Made by a program: the position numbers and the translations under genes. From assembly GCF_052324685.1 (NCBI RefSeq), contig NW_027506913.1, positions 372,001 to 436,000 on the forward strand: DNA of 64,000 nt, given 5' to 3'. Every line of letters starts with the position of its first letter. Within the stretch, counting starts at the first letter, position 1. Below the pieces are notes generated by a model. It was not told where the DNA came from and made no database searches. It saw only the letters and a program-made list of their open reading frames with translations. This DNA comes from Brachyhypopomus gauderio. Lineage: Eukaryota; Chordata; Actinopteri; Gymnotiformes; Hypopomidae. Positions 21,325-33,762 of this stretch are shown here, piece by piece.

Positions 21325-21404
21325 AGGTTGGTTTCACAGAAGTGTGGTTGACTTGGAGTTATATTGTGTTGTTTAAGTGTTCCCTTTATTTTTTGAGCAG
21401 TGTA

Positions 21405-22150
21405 TATATATATATATATATATAAGGGGTGGGCATAGATTAATTTTTTTAATCTAGATTAATCTCACTGAAATCTTGAAATTAATCTAGATTAATCTAT
21501 ATTAAATAGCTCATATGTGTGCTACCCAAGTAATGACTAAAAGTCAGTTTTTGAGATAGGGTTTCTTAATACAGAGGGTGCATTAGACCAGGGGCTCATC
21601 TCCTGTTTCCAAAATGCATCAATGATTGCTTGATGAAGCTGTTCTACTTTGATACTTGAAGAAAAAAAACATACTCAATAAAATGTAGGCTACTCGTGTT
21701 CAACGGTTTATTCATTATTATTAAACATGAATTTGTAAGCCTACATACTGTACATTAAAAGGGATTGATAACATGTTTATTCAGCTAAACATGATATTTG
21801 AAATGTAAGCCAACATTTAGTACATTTAACCTCACGGACGTAATTTGGGGGGGACTTTTTCAAAAGCCGGTTTTGGTCCTCTGCAGTTTTAACGGTTAAA
21901 AAGAAATATTTAATTAGCCTAGGGACCATGCAGAAAACGACCGCTCCGAGGTCCGCTCCGGTAACACTTTACATTCCTAAAAATGAATTTTCCATGAAGC
22001 AAACCTGGCGACTTCGTGGCTGCATCCATGTAAACACACGTACGCCCCTACTGTGCAATTTGGTTAGGAATACAGCCGAGCTAAACTATCAAGTTGAAAG
22101 TCATCATAGTTTGCTTAGGCTATAGGCTATAGCCTAGTTAGGCCTATATA

Positions 22151-22201
<51 letters not shown>

Positions 22202-22885
22202 ACTGCATCTTGTATCTTGTTTGTATGCTTCTACAAAGGCAATTCCATAAACACACCTGGTAAATGGTCTAGCTTGCCAGTTGATTTGCCAATGCTGTGA
22301 ATGGATGTGCCGATGCCACCAGTGGACGTGCTGACGCTGACTCTTACCTAAGGCCCAACATCCACATTGGAGGGACTGTGACTACTAGGCCTACAAATAG
22401 AACTATAAATATGGACTTCTATTAGCTGGGCCACCCAATGGAAGATGGGTTTACTTTTGAGTCTTGGTCATTCACATCACATGTGGTACATGAGGTGGAA
22501 TGAAATTTAGAACCCAGGGTCCCAGTTTTTACCCCAATAGCAGCAATATAATTTAAAAAATGCATAATTTAAAGTGTAAACGTTTGAAGTGTCTGGATAT
22601 AGGGAAATACAGAGAGATGGGACTGGGAGTGCCTGGCACCAATTTAATTTAGAAATGATGGAAAGCATGAACATCAACGAATTAAAATAAATGAATCAAT
22701 GGGAGGATATGGATATGCCTATTGTTTAATCACAGGTTAAAATGGTGAAGAAATGCAAGCTATAGCATCACAGAATATAATTACACAATCACTGAGTTCT
22801 GATATGATATTCTGATATGATTGCATTAACATGTACAATGGTAAGGTTGTAAAAGACAAAAATCACAAACAAATAAACTATTAAC
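21405..22885. other. Repeat-rich, gene-free stretch
   Basis: It contains (AT)n at about 21405-21424 and 22147-22185. From 21426 text of the type GGGGTGGGCATAGATTAAT with repeated TAATCTAGATTAATCT is typical of an old fish DNA-transposon end. No coding region was found. Confidence 0.5.
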
Positions 22886-23072
22886 AACTACTGAGTCTTG
22901 GTTCCTCTCAAGGTTTCTTCCTCATGCAAAAAACTAGGGAGTTTTTCCTTGCCACTGTCGCCTTTGGCTTGCTTACTGGGGGCTAGGACTCGGCACTTGT
23001 AAAGCTGCTTTTTGACAACAACTGCTGTAAAAAGCATTGTATAAATAAAATTTGATTGATTGATTGAACTAT
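22886..23072 (+). repeat. L2-type LINE 3' tail
   Basis: Contains GAGTTTTTCCTTGCCACTG and TGTAAAGCTGCTTTTTGAC and ends in TTGATTGATTGA repeats. It is related to 10321-10540. Confidence 0.75.
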
Positions 23073-23086
23073 TAACACACCTGGAC

Positions 23087-24369
23087 ATTTGTACGGTCCG
23101 TGGGCCACATCCGGCCCTCTGACTATCTCTGACCGGCCTGCGTGAGATCATTGAGCAGTCAGGACCAGCTTTGTGATATCCCACAACACTGCAAGAAAGA
23201 GTCAGATGTGCTGTGATGATTCAGCCCAGTTACTGATCTTTATACATGGAGCTATGATGATGCTGACCAGTTACTGATCTTTATGTGGAGCTGTGGTGAT
23301 ATAGCCCAGTTACTGATCTATATATGTGGCGCTGTGATGATACAGCCCAGTTACTGATCTTTATACATAGAGCTGTGGTGATACAGCCCAGTTTATTAAT
23401 TAATGATATCATTCTGTCCTCCACATTTTCATTGTATTATTGTAATGTTTCATTCTGTGTTTATTTTATTAAGATATAATATGTATAGTGTGTACTGTAT
23501 ATTTGTATAGTTGTTACCGCCCGGTCTAGGTCAGGCGGTTAACAGGAAAAATAAAATAAAGAATGAAAGAAAATTGCTTTGATGAGCGACTTAATAACGA
23601 GAAAACCAACAACAACTTTGCAGTTTCAAAATATATTTAAAGAATGTATTAAATGCAAGATGTTACAAGCACAAGCATAGCACCGGCTGGACTTCAGGTA
23701 GGCCCACGCTGAAAAAAGGAAAAGAAAACCGAAACTATAAAATAATCAGCAGCCTACCCTACCAGGTGCTAAGCTACTTATAGAAATTATAACTTTAACA
23801 ATAACTCCGTGATAACAGAAAATACTACATAATCAACATACAACTAAGCAAAACAAAGAAACAATCACCACACACGGAAACAAGGGCAGTCTAACAACTC
23901 TTTCTACCAGAGTGCTGACATACAATGAAATCACCCCAAAAGGGAGAACAAACGAGGAGAGCCTGCCACTCTCTCCGGCCGTCCGTACTTCCAGGGAGCC
24001 TTTTGTAGCTGTGGACTTGTCAGGCACCGCCCAGACTCCATAATTACAGGTGCACCTGTAAGAGATTACAACACTACACATTCCACAACTGATCATGCTC
24101 CCGTAAGAGAACATTACAACTCTATACAGTATTAACTCATCATGCTCCCGTAAGAGAACATTACAACTCTATACAGTATTAACTCATCATGCTCCCGTAA
24201 GAGAACATTACAACTCTATACAGTATTAACTCATCATGCTCCTGTAAGAGAATATATATTTCATGATTTAACAATAGTGCAGAACCAAGTTAAGTATATT
24301 AGTCTGGCCCTCTTAAACCATTCCAGGTTCTCATGTGGCCCTTTGGGAAAATTAATTGGCCACCCCTGC
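23087..24369. mobile_element. hAT-like element remnant with two minisatellites
   Basis: The left part (GTCCGTGGGCCACATCCGGCC) and right end (GGCCACCCCTG at 24369) resemble the ends of Charlie-like hAT elements. The left terminus itself is missing, next to the L2 tail. Inside are a ~50-60 bp repeat with core CCCAGTTACTGATCT (about 23225-23395, four units) and a 47-bp tandem repeat (24094-24250). No transposase was found. Confidence 0.55.
24094..24250. repeat. 47-bp minisatellite, about 3.3 copies
   Basis: The unit begins CATGCTCCCGTAAGAGAACA. Starts at 24094, 24141, 24188 and 24235 are exactly 47 bp apart. The first three units look almost identical and the last is partial. Confidence 0.95.
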
Positions 24370-27003
24370 ACTAAAGGTACCTTATGATAACCAGAAAAGT
24401 AAAAGATTGTATATATTGCAAATAAATGAAATAATATGTATTTAAGTTACACTGGCAAAAATGCACATTCTTGGCCCAGTATTAAACAGTATGAAAACAC
24501 AAATTAGGGCTCACTTCTGCTGTTTCGGTAGGAACACTCACACAGGTAACCTTGGAGACCCCATTTTCCAGCACCCTTAGAAATAAATTGAGGGATCACC
24601 TTTTCATCTTGACCACATATTTTTAAGTTTGAATAATCAAAGACCCAGAATCCAGGGTAGAGGGCCTCGATGAATGTGGTTTGAACTCTGTGGAGAAGGG
24701 TCATAGTGTGGGCGATGCTATAGAAGGACAAAGTTCCTGACCTGTGATCCAGATAAATTCCCACTCTTTTGGAAACTGGCCCTGAGATGACAGTGCGCTG
24801 ACTGTCATGACAAAACACATATTCAGAGGGATTACAACATAAACTCCAAGATCGATCATTGTAGCCAAAGCCTATGGTACCAACGCATCCTTTTCTTTCA
24901 GCTACCCTGTAGGTAGCTGCAATGTAAACTTGCTGGCCACCCCACTCTACCTCCCAGTAACAGCGGTCATTCAGCGCCTGGGTGCACAGAGCCTGGGCAT
25001 AATAGTTGAATCTCTCCAAATCTTCAGGAGCGTGTTGAATGGCTCCTTCTACGTAGGTTATTTTTCGGTTGCCATTAGAAATACGAAGATTCTTATGTGC
25101 TGTTCTTGGGTCCAGTGTCTGCTCCTGATAATCTGTGAATTTCAACACACACAGATGCCCACGGACAGCATACTCTCAACCCAAATGTGACAATGACACA
25201 TAAATATTCTTCAGCAGTACTGCTGTGATACACTCATAAAGTGCATCTACTAGGTAGATGAATGTAATATAAGCTGGCCATTGAGAACAGGGAAAGTAAC
25301 AGTATCTGAAGAGCTAGTGAAGAAAAATTCTTGCTGCCAAACTGATCACTGCATATTGTTTAACATTGATTGATGTGCCATGAGTGTGCTCTGTATATGT
25401 GCAGAGGTTGTGAAACCACCAGTTTCAAAAGAAAGGTCACACCGAGGTAAGAATTTTGCCATACTATATGTAGTTTGTGTGTGTGTGTGTGTGTGTGTTT
25501 GATCAAGTCTCGTGCAAGTTACTTACATTGAAGAAAATCCTCTCTGATCACTGGATGAGACGTTTGAACCATGTGGACTGTTTTCACTATTCAGAGAGAC
25601 CAACAAGTTCAACAAAGACAGTCAGTCTTTTTTTACTTGATGACAAAAACTCTATTAAACATGTAAGATATGATATTCCCATGAAAGATCAGTAGTCCTC
25701 TTACCTGCTATGGAAATCTCTCGTAATTCTGTCTGACAGAAAACTTCCACTTTTCTTGCAATCTTACAGTTTGTTGCATGAACAGGAATGCGGATGGGAC
25801 AACTTGAATTTTTGGCACATTGTCAAACGTTGAATAGTCAGAGAAGGTTTTGTTCATCTGCAATAGTTGTAATAATGGGCAAAACTCAGTTAGGGGTGTG
25901 TTCATGTTTACTGACTGAAAAAAATAATCTATATCATCTAAACCAATGCATAGCAGCCAGATATAAAACCTTGAGAAATAGAAAGTCGTCATCCTGTAAG
26001 TGAAACTGGGCCAGTTCAGCGTCTCTCTGCTTCAGTTTCGCCAGCTCCTTCTCCAGATGCTTCAGCATGTCTTCCACCCGATGCACCTCCTCTTCCTCTA
26101 TAGCGCGGATCATTTTTAGAATTTCTGAATGCTTTCTTTCAATTGACTGTATCATGTTTGTAAAGATCTTCTCACTTTGGTTCAGTGTTGACTTTGCAGA
26201 GGACTATAAAAGAGCAAAGATTTGATGCATTATGCATAAAGGGGTATAACATCGCATCACAGACCTCCAAGCATTACATTAAAAGACGTTAACTTTAAGA
26301 ATGTAAGTGATAGCAGTTTGTAGTTTTGTTCTGAATTGTAAAAAATGCCATGTGGCGTTTGCAATCTGTCTTTTGGTAATAACCTTGATGTGCTTTGCTG
26401 CCATGCTTAGCTCCTTCATTCTGTTCTCTGTTTCTTTAGTTTTTTGCTGAATCTGTGCCTGAGTAGCTTCCAGCAATTTCTGTGGTTGATGCACAAAAAA
26501 AACGTTAGAATATGTTTTTTTTTATGTTTTTAAAATGTTTAAAATGTTATTCAAATTCTGGATCATTATTTGTTCCATATACCAGCCTGTAACATAATGG
26601 ACATGTACACACACAAAGGTGAGGGTTATCGCATGTTAATTCACCGTCTTGCACTTTGCTTGGTAAGAGAAGTGTGAGTTTGACTTTTTTTAAACATGAG
26701 CCTAAATCATCTTGAAACATATGTGTTAGGAACAACACTCAATCTCTCTCTTAGGGAGATTAGCTACACCTGCCACTCATTGCCACACCCTTTTCCCTGC
26801 TATGTAAACGCTTGTCTCTCGGGGAGACAAGGGAGGGAGCGAGAGGGACAAGGGAGGGAGCGGAACCGAACGAGAACAAGAGTAAAATAGAGGGGAAGCA
26901 AGACAGAGAAGGGACGAGGGACTCACACACAAGGAATGACCGACACGAGAGTAAAACACTAGGGGGTTTTTATACACAGAAACAAGACAGTGAAACGAGA
27001 CTC

Positions 27004-27307
27004 AACATTCCCCCAGAGGCCAGAGACAGGCAGAGAAAGACCCAGGGCCGCACTTCTGAGTAACCCCCGCATGCCCGCCTCAGTGGCTGTGAGAGGAAGA
27101 CCCTGGACAGCACCCCCCACAACTATAGAGTGCAGGCCCTGGGGAACCAGAGGAAGCAGAGGGGTCTCCCTCTCACAGTGGCTGAGGCGGGCATGCGGGG
27201 GTTACTGGGAAGTGCGGCCCTGGGTCTCCACTACTCCTGTGGGGGCTGCAAACAGGCAGGATTCCCTGGTCTTTCTCTGCCTGCCTCTGGACTCTGGGGG
27301 AATGTTG
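27004..27307. repeat. Long imperfect inverted repeat (hairpin)
   Basis: The left arm (27004-27101) and right arm (27163-27307) are complementary. The best part is CCCCCGCATGCCCGCCTCAG against CTGAGGCGGGCATGCGGGGG, and outer parts pair over CATTCCCCCAGAG. The right arm has about 45 extra bp. It lies in finTRIM intron 1 in a purine-rich repeat of unknown class (about 26724-27320). Confidence 0.8.
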
Positions 27308-27718
27308 TTGCAGCTATCTCCCCTCGCTACTAAATGCATTCTGTGCATTTATCCTATGTTGCACTTACATAAACACACACACTCACACATACACATACAT
27401 CACAGTCATTTGTGTAGTTTCCCCAAGTGCTGTATGTCTCAGATACACTTTCAGCTCTTCTTTCAGGAGCAGCAGTTGGTGAACCATTGCAGTGGTCATT
27501 TGTGTTGTGTTCTTTTTGCCCTTCTGTCTCTTCCCTTTTTACTTTCTCTCCCCCTCTTTTCTCTCCTCTCCTGTGTGGATACAGGTGTACTGTACTATAT
27601 ATTATTGTTTTCATTTGATGTTTACATAAAAACAAAGTTGCCCTCCAAAGATGGAGGGGAGGGGGGTGGAGGTGGGCCAAAAAAAAGTACGGAGAGTATA
27701 ATTTCGGCAGGTGTTCAG

Positions 27719-27965
27719 CAGTGGTGTAGTCCTAAAAAAATAAGTGGGGGGGTCATTTTTGGTGTGGCGGTGTAGCGATTCTACAGTAAATTGATAAGCG
27801 GGGGGGGGGGGGGGGGGGGGGGGGGCGGCGATCGTAAGTGGGGGGTCGCTGTTCCCCCGCTACACACTCCCACTACACCACTGGGGGGATGCATCCCCCC
27901 TGTTAAAATAAGTGGGGGGTCGGCGTCCCCAAGCGACCCCCCCCTCCCCCTCCACTACACCCCTG
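27719..27965. mobile_element. Miniature hAT element
   Basis: A perfect 8-bp TSD GTGTTCAG (27711-27718 and 27966-27973) flanks ends CAGTGGTGTAG and CTACACCCCTG. It contains a G run of about 24. It is inserted in a small palindromic sequence (GTATAATTTCGGCAGG... with ...TGCCAAAATTATAC) that recurs uninterrupted at about 28124-28170. It lies in finTRIM intron 1. Confidence 0.85.
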
Positions 27966-28522
27966 GTGTTCAGTTGGTATTGCCAAAATTATACTCCCCT
28001 TACTAACCCCACCCATGTTGAACATAGAGACATGTGCTTTACATGGTATAACCCACACATCCAGATCAGTCACCAAAACAAAAGAGATGTCAGTCAGACA
28101 CTGCAAACCTGAGATCATGAGGGCAGTATAATTTTGGCAGGTGTTCTGTTATTGCCAAATTTATACTACCCTGTTAATCGGGGTGGGTTCGAGTACTGTG
28201 ATTATAACTTAATTCACTGAGCACTCTAGGTTTGTCCTAGCTAATAAGATATATTTAGGTAATATATGTCTTTTTATATTTTATCTTATTAAAAATTAAA
28301 TAAGTCAGGATGTCATTAAAATATATAAGATGCACGGTTGTCAGTAACGACGTGGAACAAAGTATTACGAGCGAGGTCACGTAGTCGGAGGTGAACTTCG
28401 GTATATCAAGTGTTACTGTTCTCGTAATTCTTAGTTTTAAAGGCATTCGATCCTCCTGAGTGCTACGGTAACAACCAACCTCGTACATTACATATTATTT
28501 AAAATATTTAACACCCGTGAAT

Positions 28523-29201
28523 CCAGTGTCGTGCACAGACATTTTGGGGGGCAAGGTTAAGAGCACTTTTTAGCGCACGTGGAACACTTCATTATTAAAA
28601 AAATTACAAGCACATGTTGAATGAAATTTGACTTTTATTTGTAACATTCTCTAAACGTGAGTTTTCAATGGAAAAAAAGTAACGCAGCCGACTCATAAAA
28701 TTCATATCCAATATTAACTATATACAGTCATGTCCAGAGCCGGAGTGGCTAATCGGGAGATTCGGGCGAAAATGCTTAGTAGTTTGGTGCTGTATGAGAC
28801 ATTTTACTGCACAACAAAATGATTTCACGTTGGGCTTAGAGGGCAAACGGTACAATTTGACTTGATGTGTATGTGCTGGTGGGGCACGGGAGAAGAAGTC
28901 TATCTGTGACCGTGCGTGCTGTGCTGAAGACGCTTCCTTCACCTCGCTGAACTGAACTGCTGCTGCAGCGCATCTGGTGTTAAAGGAAGAGAGAGGTCGG
29001 GTGTGTACGAGGTGGTGGCGCATTTCAGGGCACTGTTTTTAATCGCTCAGGTTTCCAAAAGATCATTTCAAACCGACCTCAGTAAAATGATAATAATAAT
29101 AGTAAAAAAAAAAACGAAGTTTCAAAAGGGCACTTTCGTTGATAAAGGGCAGAGTTGGTGGTGCTTTAGCACCACCTGATGTCTATCTGTGCACGCCACG
29201 G
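28523..29201. mobile_element. Non-autonomous hAT element
   Basis: The ends CAGTGTCGTGCACAGAC and GTCTATCTGTGCACGCCACG are inverted, and the flanks carry a perfect 8-bp TSD CGTGAATC (28515-28522 and 29202-29209). There is no transposase. It lies in finTRIM intron 1. Confidence 0.85.
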
Positions 29202-30167
29202 CGTGAATCAGTGTCTTTATTTGGATATAGATAATGCTGCATCGTTTCCTGTGGTAGATCATTAAAAATTAGTCCTTATTGGTGCATAGAAACAACGGAA
29301 ATCGTGATTATTATCTGAAACGTATAGCGCGTGCACGCGATGGGAATATGATTCTGCCGGGGAGTCGGAATTCGGCACAACAAGGTTTTTGCGGCGTTTC
29401 TGCTGATGTCGATAGGAATAAAACAATGATTTTATTGACGATGAACAGCACATATAACTGAACGGGACACTTCCTTGGACTAATTTCCATTTACATAAAA
29501 ATTATGACCTTCTGTATCACACACACACACACAATTATATTATTTCAAGAGTTTTATTTATATTTATTATATTTACCTCTTGGCGTGACCTTTCTTTTGA
29601 AACTGTGGTGGTTTCATGACCTCTGCACATATTCAGAGCACACTCGTGGCACATAAATTTCTTCTCAGTGCAACAAAAAACCTCTTTTAGTTTGTTATGA
29701 TCATAGCAGATCCTCTTGGCAAGGTTATACTTGGCGTCAATCACCCTGTGTTTATTGCCTGGGTTCAGTTCGTTGTGAAGGCTATGGTGAATCACACAGT
29801 ATGAAGCTAGACACTCCAGACAGCTCTTCACAGCTTTGCACTTTTGCCCAACACAGACATCACACGTCAAATCTTCTGGTCCAGCAAAGCTTCTATCAGC
29901 AATATGCGTGTTCCTCAGTTTCTCCACCATTTCAGCCAGCAGAGTGTTTCTGCACAGCTCAGGTCTCTGGGTGGTGTTCTTCCTACACAAAGGGCAGCTG
30001 TAGACTCCTCTCTGGACATCTTGATCCCACTTCGTCGTGATGCAGGTCATACAGAAACTGTGTCCGCATGGAATGGAGACAGGATCCTTCAGCAGGTCCA
30101 GGCAGATGGAACAGCTAAACTCGTCAAAATTCACGGAGACTCGAGCCTCTGCCATTTTACTGTATGA

Positions 30168-31776
30168 GAGTGAGTTTCCAATACTGAGCTTTCACTTTCA
30201 TTTCTTGTGCAAGACACGTATGCATGAGAAAGGTGCGTTGACACAGTAGGGGGTGTTTGCGGTTTACCAAGTAAAAGTCATCTTCTGGTTTTGGCTCCAA
30301 CTGTGTTTGCTTTTTTAGCGAATACAGAATAAATGAATCAAATGAAATGTGGGATACAAGACCACAGTCAGACATCCCACAATCTAACAATGTTTTGTAT
30401 TTCCCTCTGAACACATAAACTGAATGGTGTCAGTCCAGGTTATAGCCATGACAGGCTACCAAACCTTTTGTGGTCAATTCTGTGTACTCAAATAGTAGCT
30501 GACTCATTGTAAATTAACTTGAAATTATGCAATAAAGTTTATTGCAAAATTTAAATTCATTAAAGACCATTTTTGGAGACAGTGTAAGATATTTTATCCA
30601 TATCTACAGTGTATGTTAAGGCTAAACTTAATGCAGGTTAAATGCTAACCTGCACTGCCGTAACCCTCCAGGTCTTGTGTATGACTACTCTGATCAACAT
30701 ACCGTATCATGGGCCACAGTCGGAACATTTGTATGTTTGAACTCCCCCATAAACCCTATCAAAATTAATTATATTAATATCAATACGCAGATATTTACTG
30801 AACAAAAGGGCAAATGTAGAATCCACGTCCAAAGAATAGGCCGAGACTCCAAACCCACGAACATAAGATAGACAGGCTTATGAGCAGATATGAGGGACTC
30901 GCAATACTCAGCAATGATTGCAGGTTACAGGGTATATGGGTGATTACAGTGTTAGAACAAGTGAGTTAATTAATAGTGATGAAAAAGTACTTTGTGGATG
31001 AGGACCTCTAGTGGCCGGTATGGTGAACAACCTGTTTGACATTCCACATGAATAGTTTGTCATAACAATACTGTACACATTTGCTTGACTTCATCTGTTC
31101 TGCCCCAGTAATTGAAACGAATAAATTTTTTTCCAGTGTGCATTTAAAGACATATTCAATGCAGTTCCTTTGTACCACCTCAGGTGTAACTGAACGATAA
31201 AAATTTAAAATAAAAGAATTAGAATTTAAATAGATAGAATTTAAGGCGTGCCACTTCAGTCACTTAAGGAGCATTCCTCAGAAGCTTCCTGAGAGATCAT
31301 GTCTCTGTCCAGACGTTTCCGTGACCACGATTTCAAAGCCTGGTGTCTGAGGGAGGTTCTCTCTTCCACACGTTTAACAGAGAATTGTTTCTCTCTTGTA
31401 TAAACAATTGCCTGTTGTTTATATTTACATTCTGTACCGGAATGTAAATGATTTTTAAAACTATTTCAGCAGGAGTTAGCCCTACACACACGTGCTGCTT
31501 CCACCTTCCCATGTTTCCAGCTTATTCACCGTTAGCTATTATTTCAGCCTTTCGCTGAAGCCCAGATAGTATGGGAGTTTTCCTGCCTTTTCTCCCGTCT
31601 TCCTGAGGAAACCATTATTCCGTGAACTTCAGCGGATGGTGGCTCTGGATAGCAGAGCTTTTAACGCGGTTTTCTGGAGCGCGGTGGACACTCCTGCAGA
31701 TCACCGAGCTGCGCTGCGGACGGATTTCTTTTTCTAGTTCGCTTTACTGCCTGGAGGAATTGTAAACGGTTCGAAT
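30168..31776. other. Intergenic region between divergent finTRIM and ART genes
   Basis: The region should hold both promoters. The last ~200 bp before 31777 are richer in CG and probably form the 5' UTR exon of the ART-like gene, whose only coding bases in that exon are the ATG. No defined element was found, and no TATA box could be assigned with confidence. Confidence 0.45.
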
Positions 31777-33762
31777 ATGGTAAGGGTCCAAAACGTTGAT
31801 GCCTTACTTTGAACTTTATCTTGTGGATATGCTTTTTTCGCACAGAAGGCTTGGTAAACAACTAAGCTCTCTGTGAATGTATGGTTATGTTTCTGGCTTT
31901 AAAATTGTTATTTTCAGGTCATCTTTTTACTTGATAATGATCAAGTCTAATAATTAGTAGTCCTAATAATAACACTTAAACACAAAAATATTTTTAAATT
32001 AAACTGTCAAATCCACTCTAGAAAAACACAATTGTAAATCTATTGTTATTAAATACAGCATATTTTCACATTAATATTTATTATGATACAGTTATGTCTG
32101 TTTGGACAAACCATACATCTCTCGCTGACAATACAAACTACTTTGTTACGCTGTTTCTGTGTTAACGACTTTAATCGTGCTTCTTCCCTGTGTTTATTAT
32201 GACCAGGCAAAGTCGAAAAGACATCTTGGCGTTGGCCTGTTCCTCCTGGTACTCCCTGGTGTGCTCTCAGAGACTGTAAGCACTCTTTTTCTCTTCAACT
32301 GCTTTAAGCTCCAGAGAACCAGAAGTTTCCCTGCAATGTTGTGTGCAATTACTTTCGTCATGTCATGCATCTTTGCCTATCATTCCATTCTGAAGGTGAA
32401 TGAGGAGGTGAGACACCTAGACATGTCTCCCAACGCCGTGGATGACACCTTCACAAAGTGTCAAGACACAATGATGCAGACTGTTACACTTGATGGCCTG
32501 TTGCAGAAAGAGATTAAGACAAATGAAATGTTTGCAGAGATGTGGAGGAGTTATTATGGAATGTGTGAGAAGCAAATTTATTGGGGAACCCCATATCACT
32601 TAGCTGCACTGCAGAATTATGGGAATTCCAAAGAGAAAAACCGAGACAAGTTTAACCAAATGGTTCAGACCAAAGGCAGCAATAGCACAATCTACAAAAA
32701 CGAATTTCTCTTTAAGTCCCTTCACTTCCTCCTGACAGATGCCATGCGACTTCTTAACAATGGCACAAGGTGTTCCTGTGTGTACTATAGCATAGATACA
32801 TTTTATACAGCACAGACTAGACAGGAAGTCCGTTTTGGAAGATTCCTTGAGGCCACTACTTCTGAAAGCATTGCAACAGAATTGATTGAAGGGGAAGGGA
32901 TAGGCACTTTGTTCAACATCACTTCCTGTTCTGCGGTTAACATCGAGGACTACGTGTGCAGATCGGAGGAAATCGAGCAGCTCATTTCTCCAACCGAGGT
33001 CTTTACAGTGCAGAGTATCAGAGAAGTTAAAAATGATGATGCCAATTACAAAATCATCACTTTAACACACTCACGGTTTCTTAGCAGTCATGACTGCTAC
33101 CTCTTTCACAGGTAAGCCATGCAGTCTCACTTCTAGTCAATTGAAATGACATGTACGTGTGCATTGTACAGTATTTGATAAGATTTTTAATCTATTCATT
33201 TTCAATCTCACATTTTAAGGAATTTGAAAAATCAGATAAACAAAATGCTCTTTTGAGACTCTGTTTCACCTTTCAACCAACAGTAATATATATTCTTTAC
33301 CACTTAAAATGTAACAATTAACAGTTTCACTAGTAAATATTTTCTAATGTATTAATAAACAAAATTGACTCCATTCAGAGATTCCCTGTATTCTGCATTG
33401 CCTGTATTCTATTTTCTATGTTGGTTTTCTATGTTAATGACCACTGTTCTCATTGGTTGGCTCAGTTGGAGGGGCAGGGTGTGAGTAAGGCAGGAAGGAA
33501 CAGTGGTGGAGAGCAGTGAAAAGAACAATTGCAGAATCACATGTTAAATATGACAAAATTACAAAATTGCAATTTTTTACCTTGTAGCTACAATGATGTC
33601 CTTATAAGTGTTTCACAAGTATTTCTGCATTTTAATGTCTATTTCTCTCTTGTGTCTCTTTTAAGGTCTAGCCAAGATGGACTCTCCAGTCTCTTTCTAA
33701 GCTCTGTGATTATTGCTCTGACGGGGTCCTTTTTGAATGTTTACTGCACTGTCATGGAGTGA
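31777..33762 (+). CDS. Ecto-ADP-ribosyltransferase-like protein, copy 1
   Basis: Spliced from four exons: 31777-31779 (ATG directly before GTAAGG), 32207-32275, 32396-33111 and 33666-33762, with all phases matching (294 residues). The product has a signal peptide (AKSKRHLGVGLFLLVLPGVL), an ART domain starting LDMSPNAVDD, N-glycosylation sites (NST, NGT, NIT), paired cysteines, and a hydrophobic C-terminus (SSVIIALTGSFLNVYC) suited to GPI anchoring. Ecto-ARTs transfer ADP-ribose from NAD+ to arginines of surface proteins, using an R-S-ExE triad. Here ExE is present (EEIEQLISPTEVF), but the arginine of the YRG motif is replaced (VYYSID) and the serine motif reads FGRFLEATTSE. Catalysis is therefore doubtful. 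A tandem paralogue follows. Confidence 0.85.

Larger units (their letters stand above)
11384..21402 (-). mobile_element. Tc1-like transposon interrupted by nested elements
   Basis: The terminal repeats CACTGCTCAAAAAAATAAAG (11384) and its near complement ending TTTTTTGAGCAGTG (21402) are flanked by TA on both sides. The Tc1 sequence is split after about 11455 and resumes at about 19802, because a LINE was inserted. A second interruption is the palindrome at 21216-21324. Without the insertions the element is about 1.56 kb, the usual Tc1 length. Its transposase (minus strand) is a pseudogene. Confidence 0.9.
24504..30155 (-). pseudogene. finTRIM-like E3 ubiquitin ligase gene, with a frameshift
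   Basis: Exons: 30155-29577 (193 codons; ATG in MAEARVSVNF), 26479-26384 (96 bp), 26203-25970 (234 bp), 25857-25705, and 25132-24504 (stop TAA). Exon 1 encodes a C3HC4 RING (CSICLDLLKDP...CPLC, residues 15-60) and two B-box regions (about 95-190). The 96- and 234-bp exons encode the coiled coil, and the last exon a PRY-SPRY/B30.2 domain (RCYWEVEW, LYPGFWV). Splice phases agree except inside 25857-25705. There the frame is right at the start (PKIQVVPSAF), but the conserved end (VEVFCQTELREIS) is in another frame, the break lying near 25745-25758. The usual 23-bp microexon could not be placed. So it is either a recent pseudogene, an allele or assembly error, or truncated before B30.2. FinTRIMs are teleost antiviral-type TRIM proteins. 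Confidence 0.82.

Noticed and set aside
24094-24250. Regular 47-bp repeats that could suggest a CRISPR array
   Set aside because: The units are nearly identical with no variable spacers, and this is a vertebrate genome; it is a minisatellite.
32159-32395. Continuous frame upstream of ART copy 1 exon 3 as an N-terminal membrane domain
   Set aside because: Splice sites at 32206, 32275 and 32395 give a normal signal peptide in phase; the extra frame is intron read-through.
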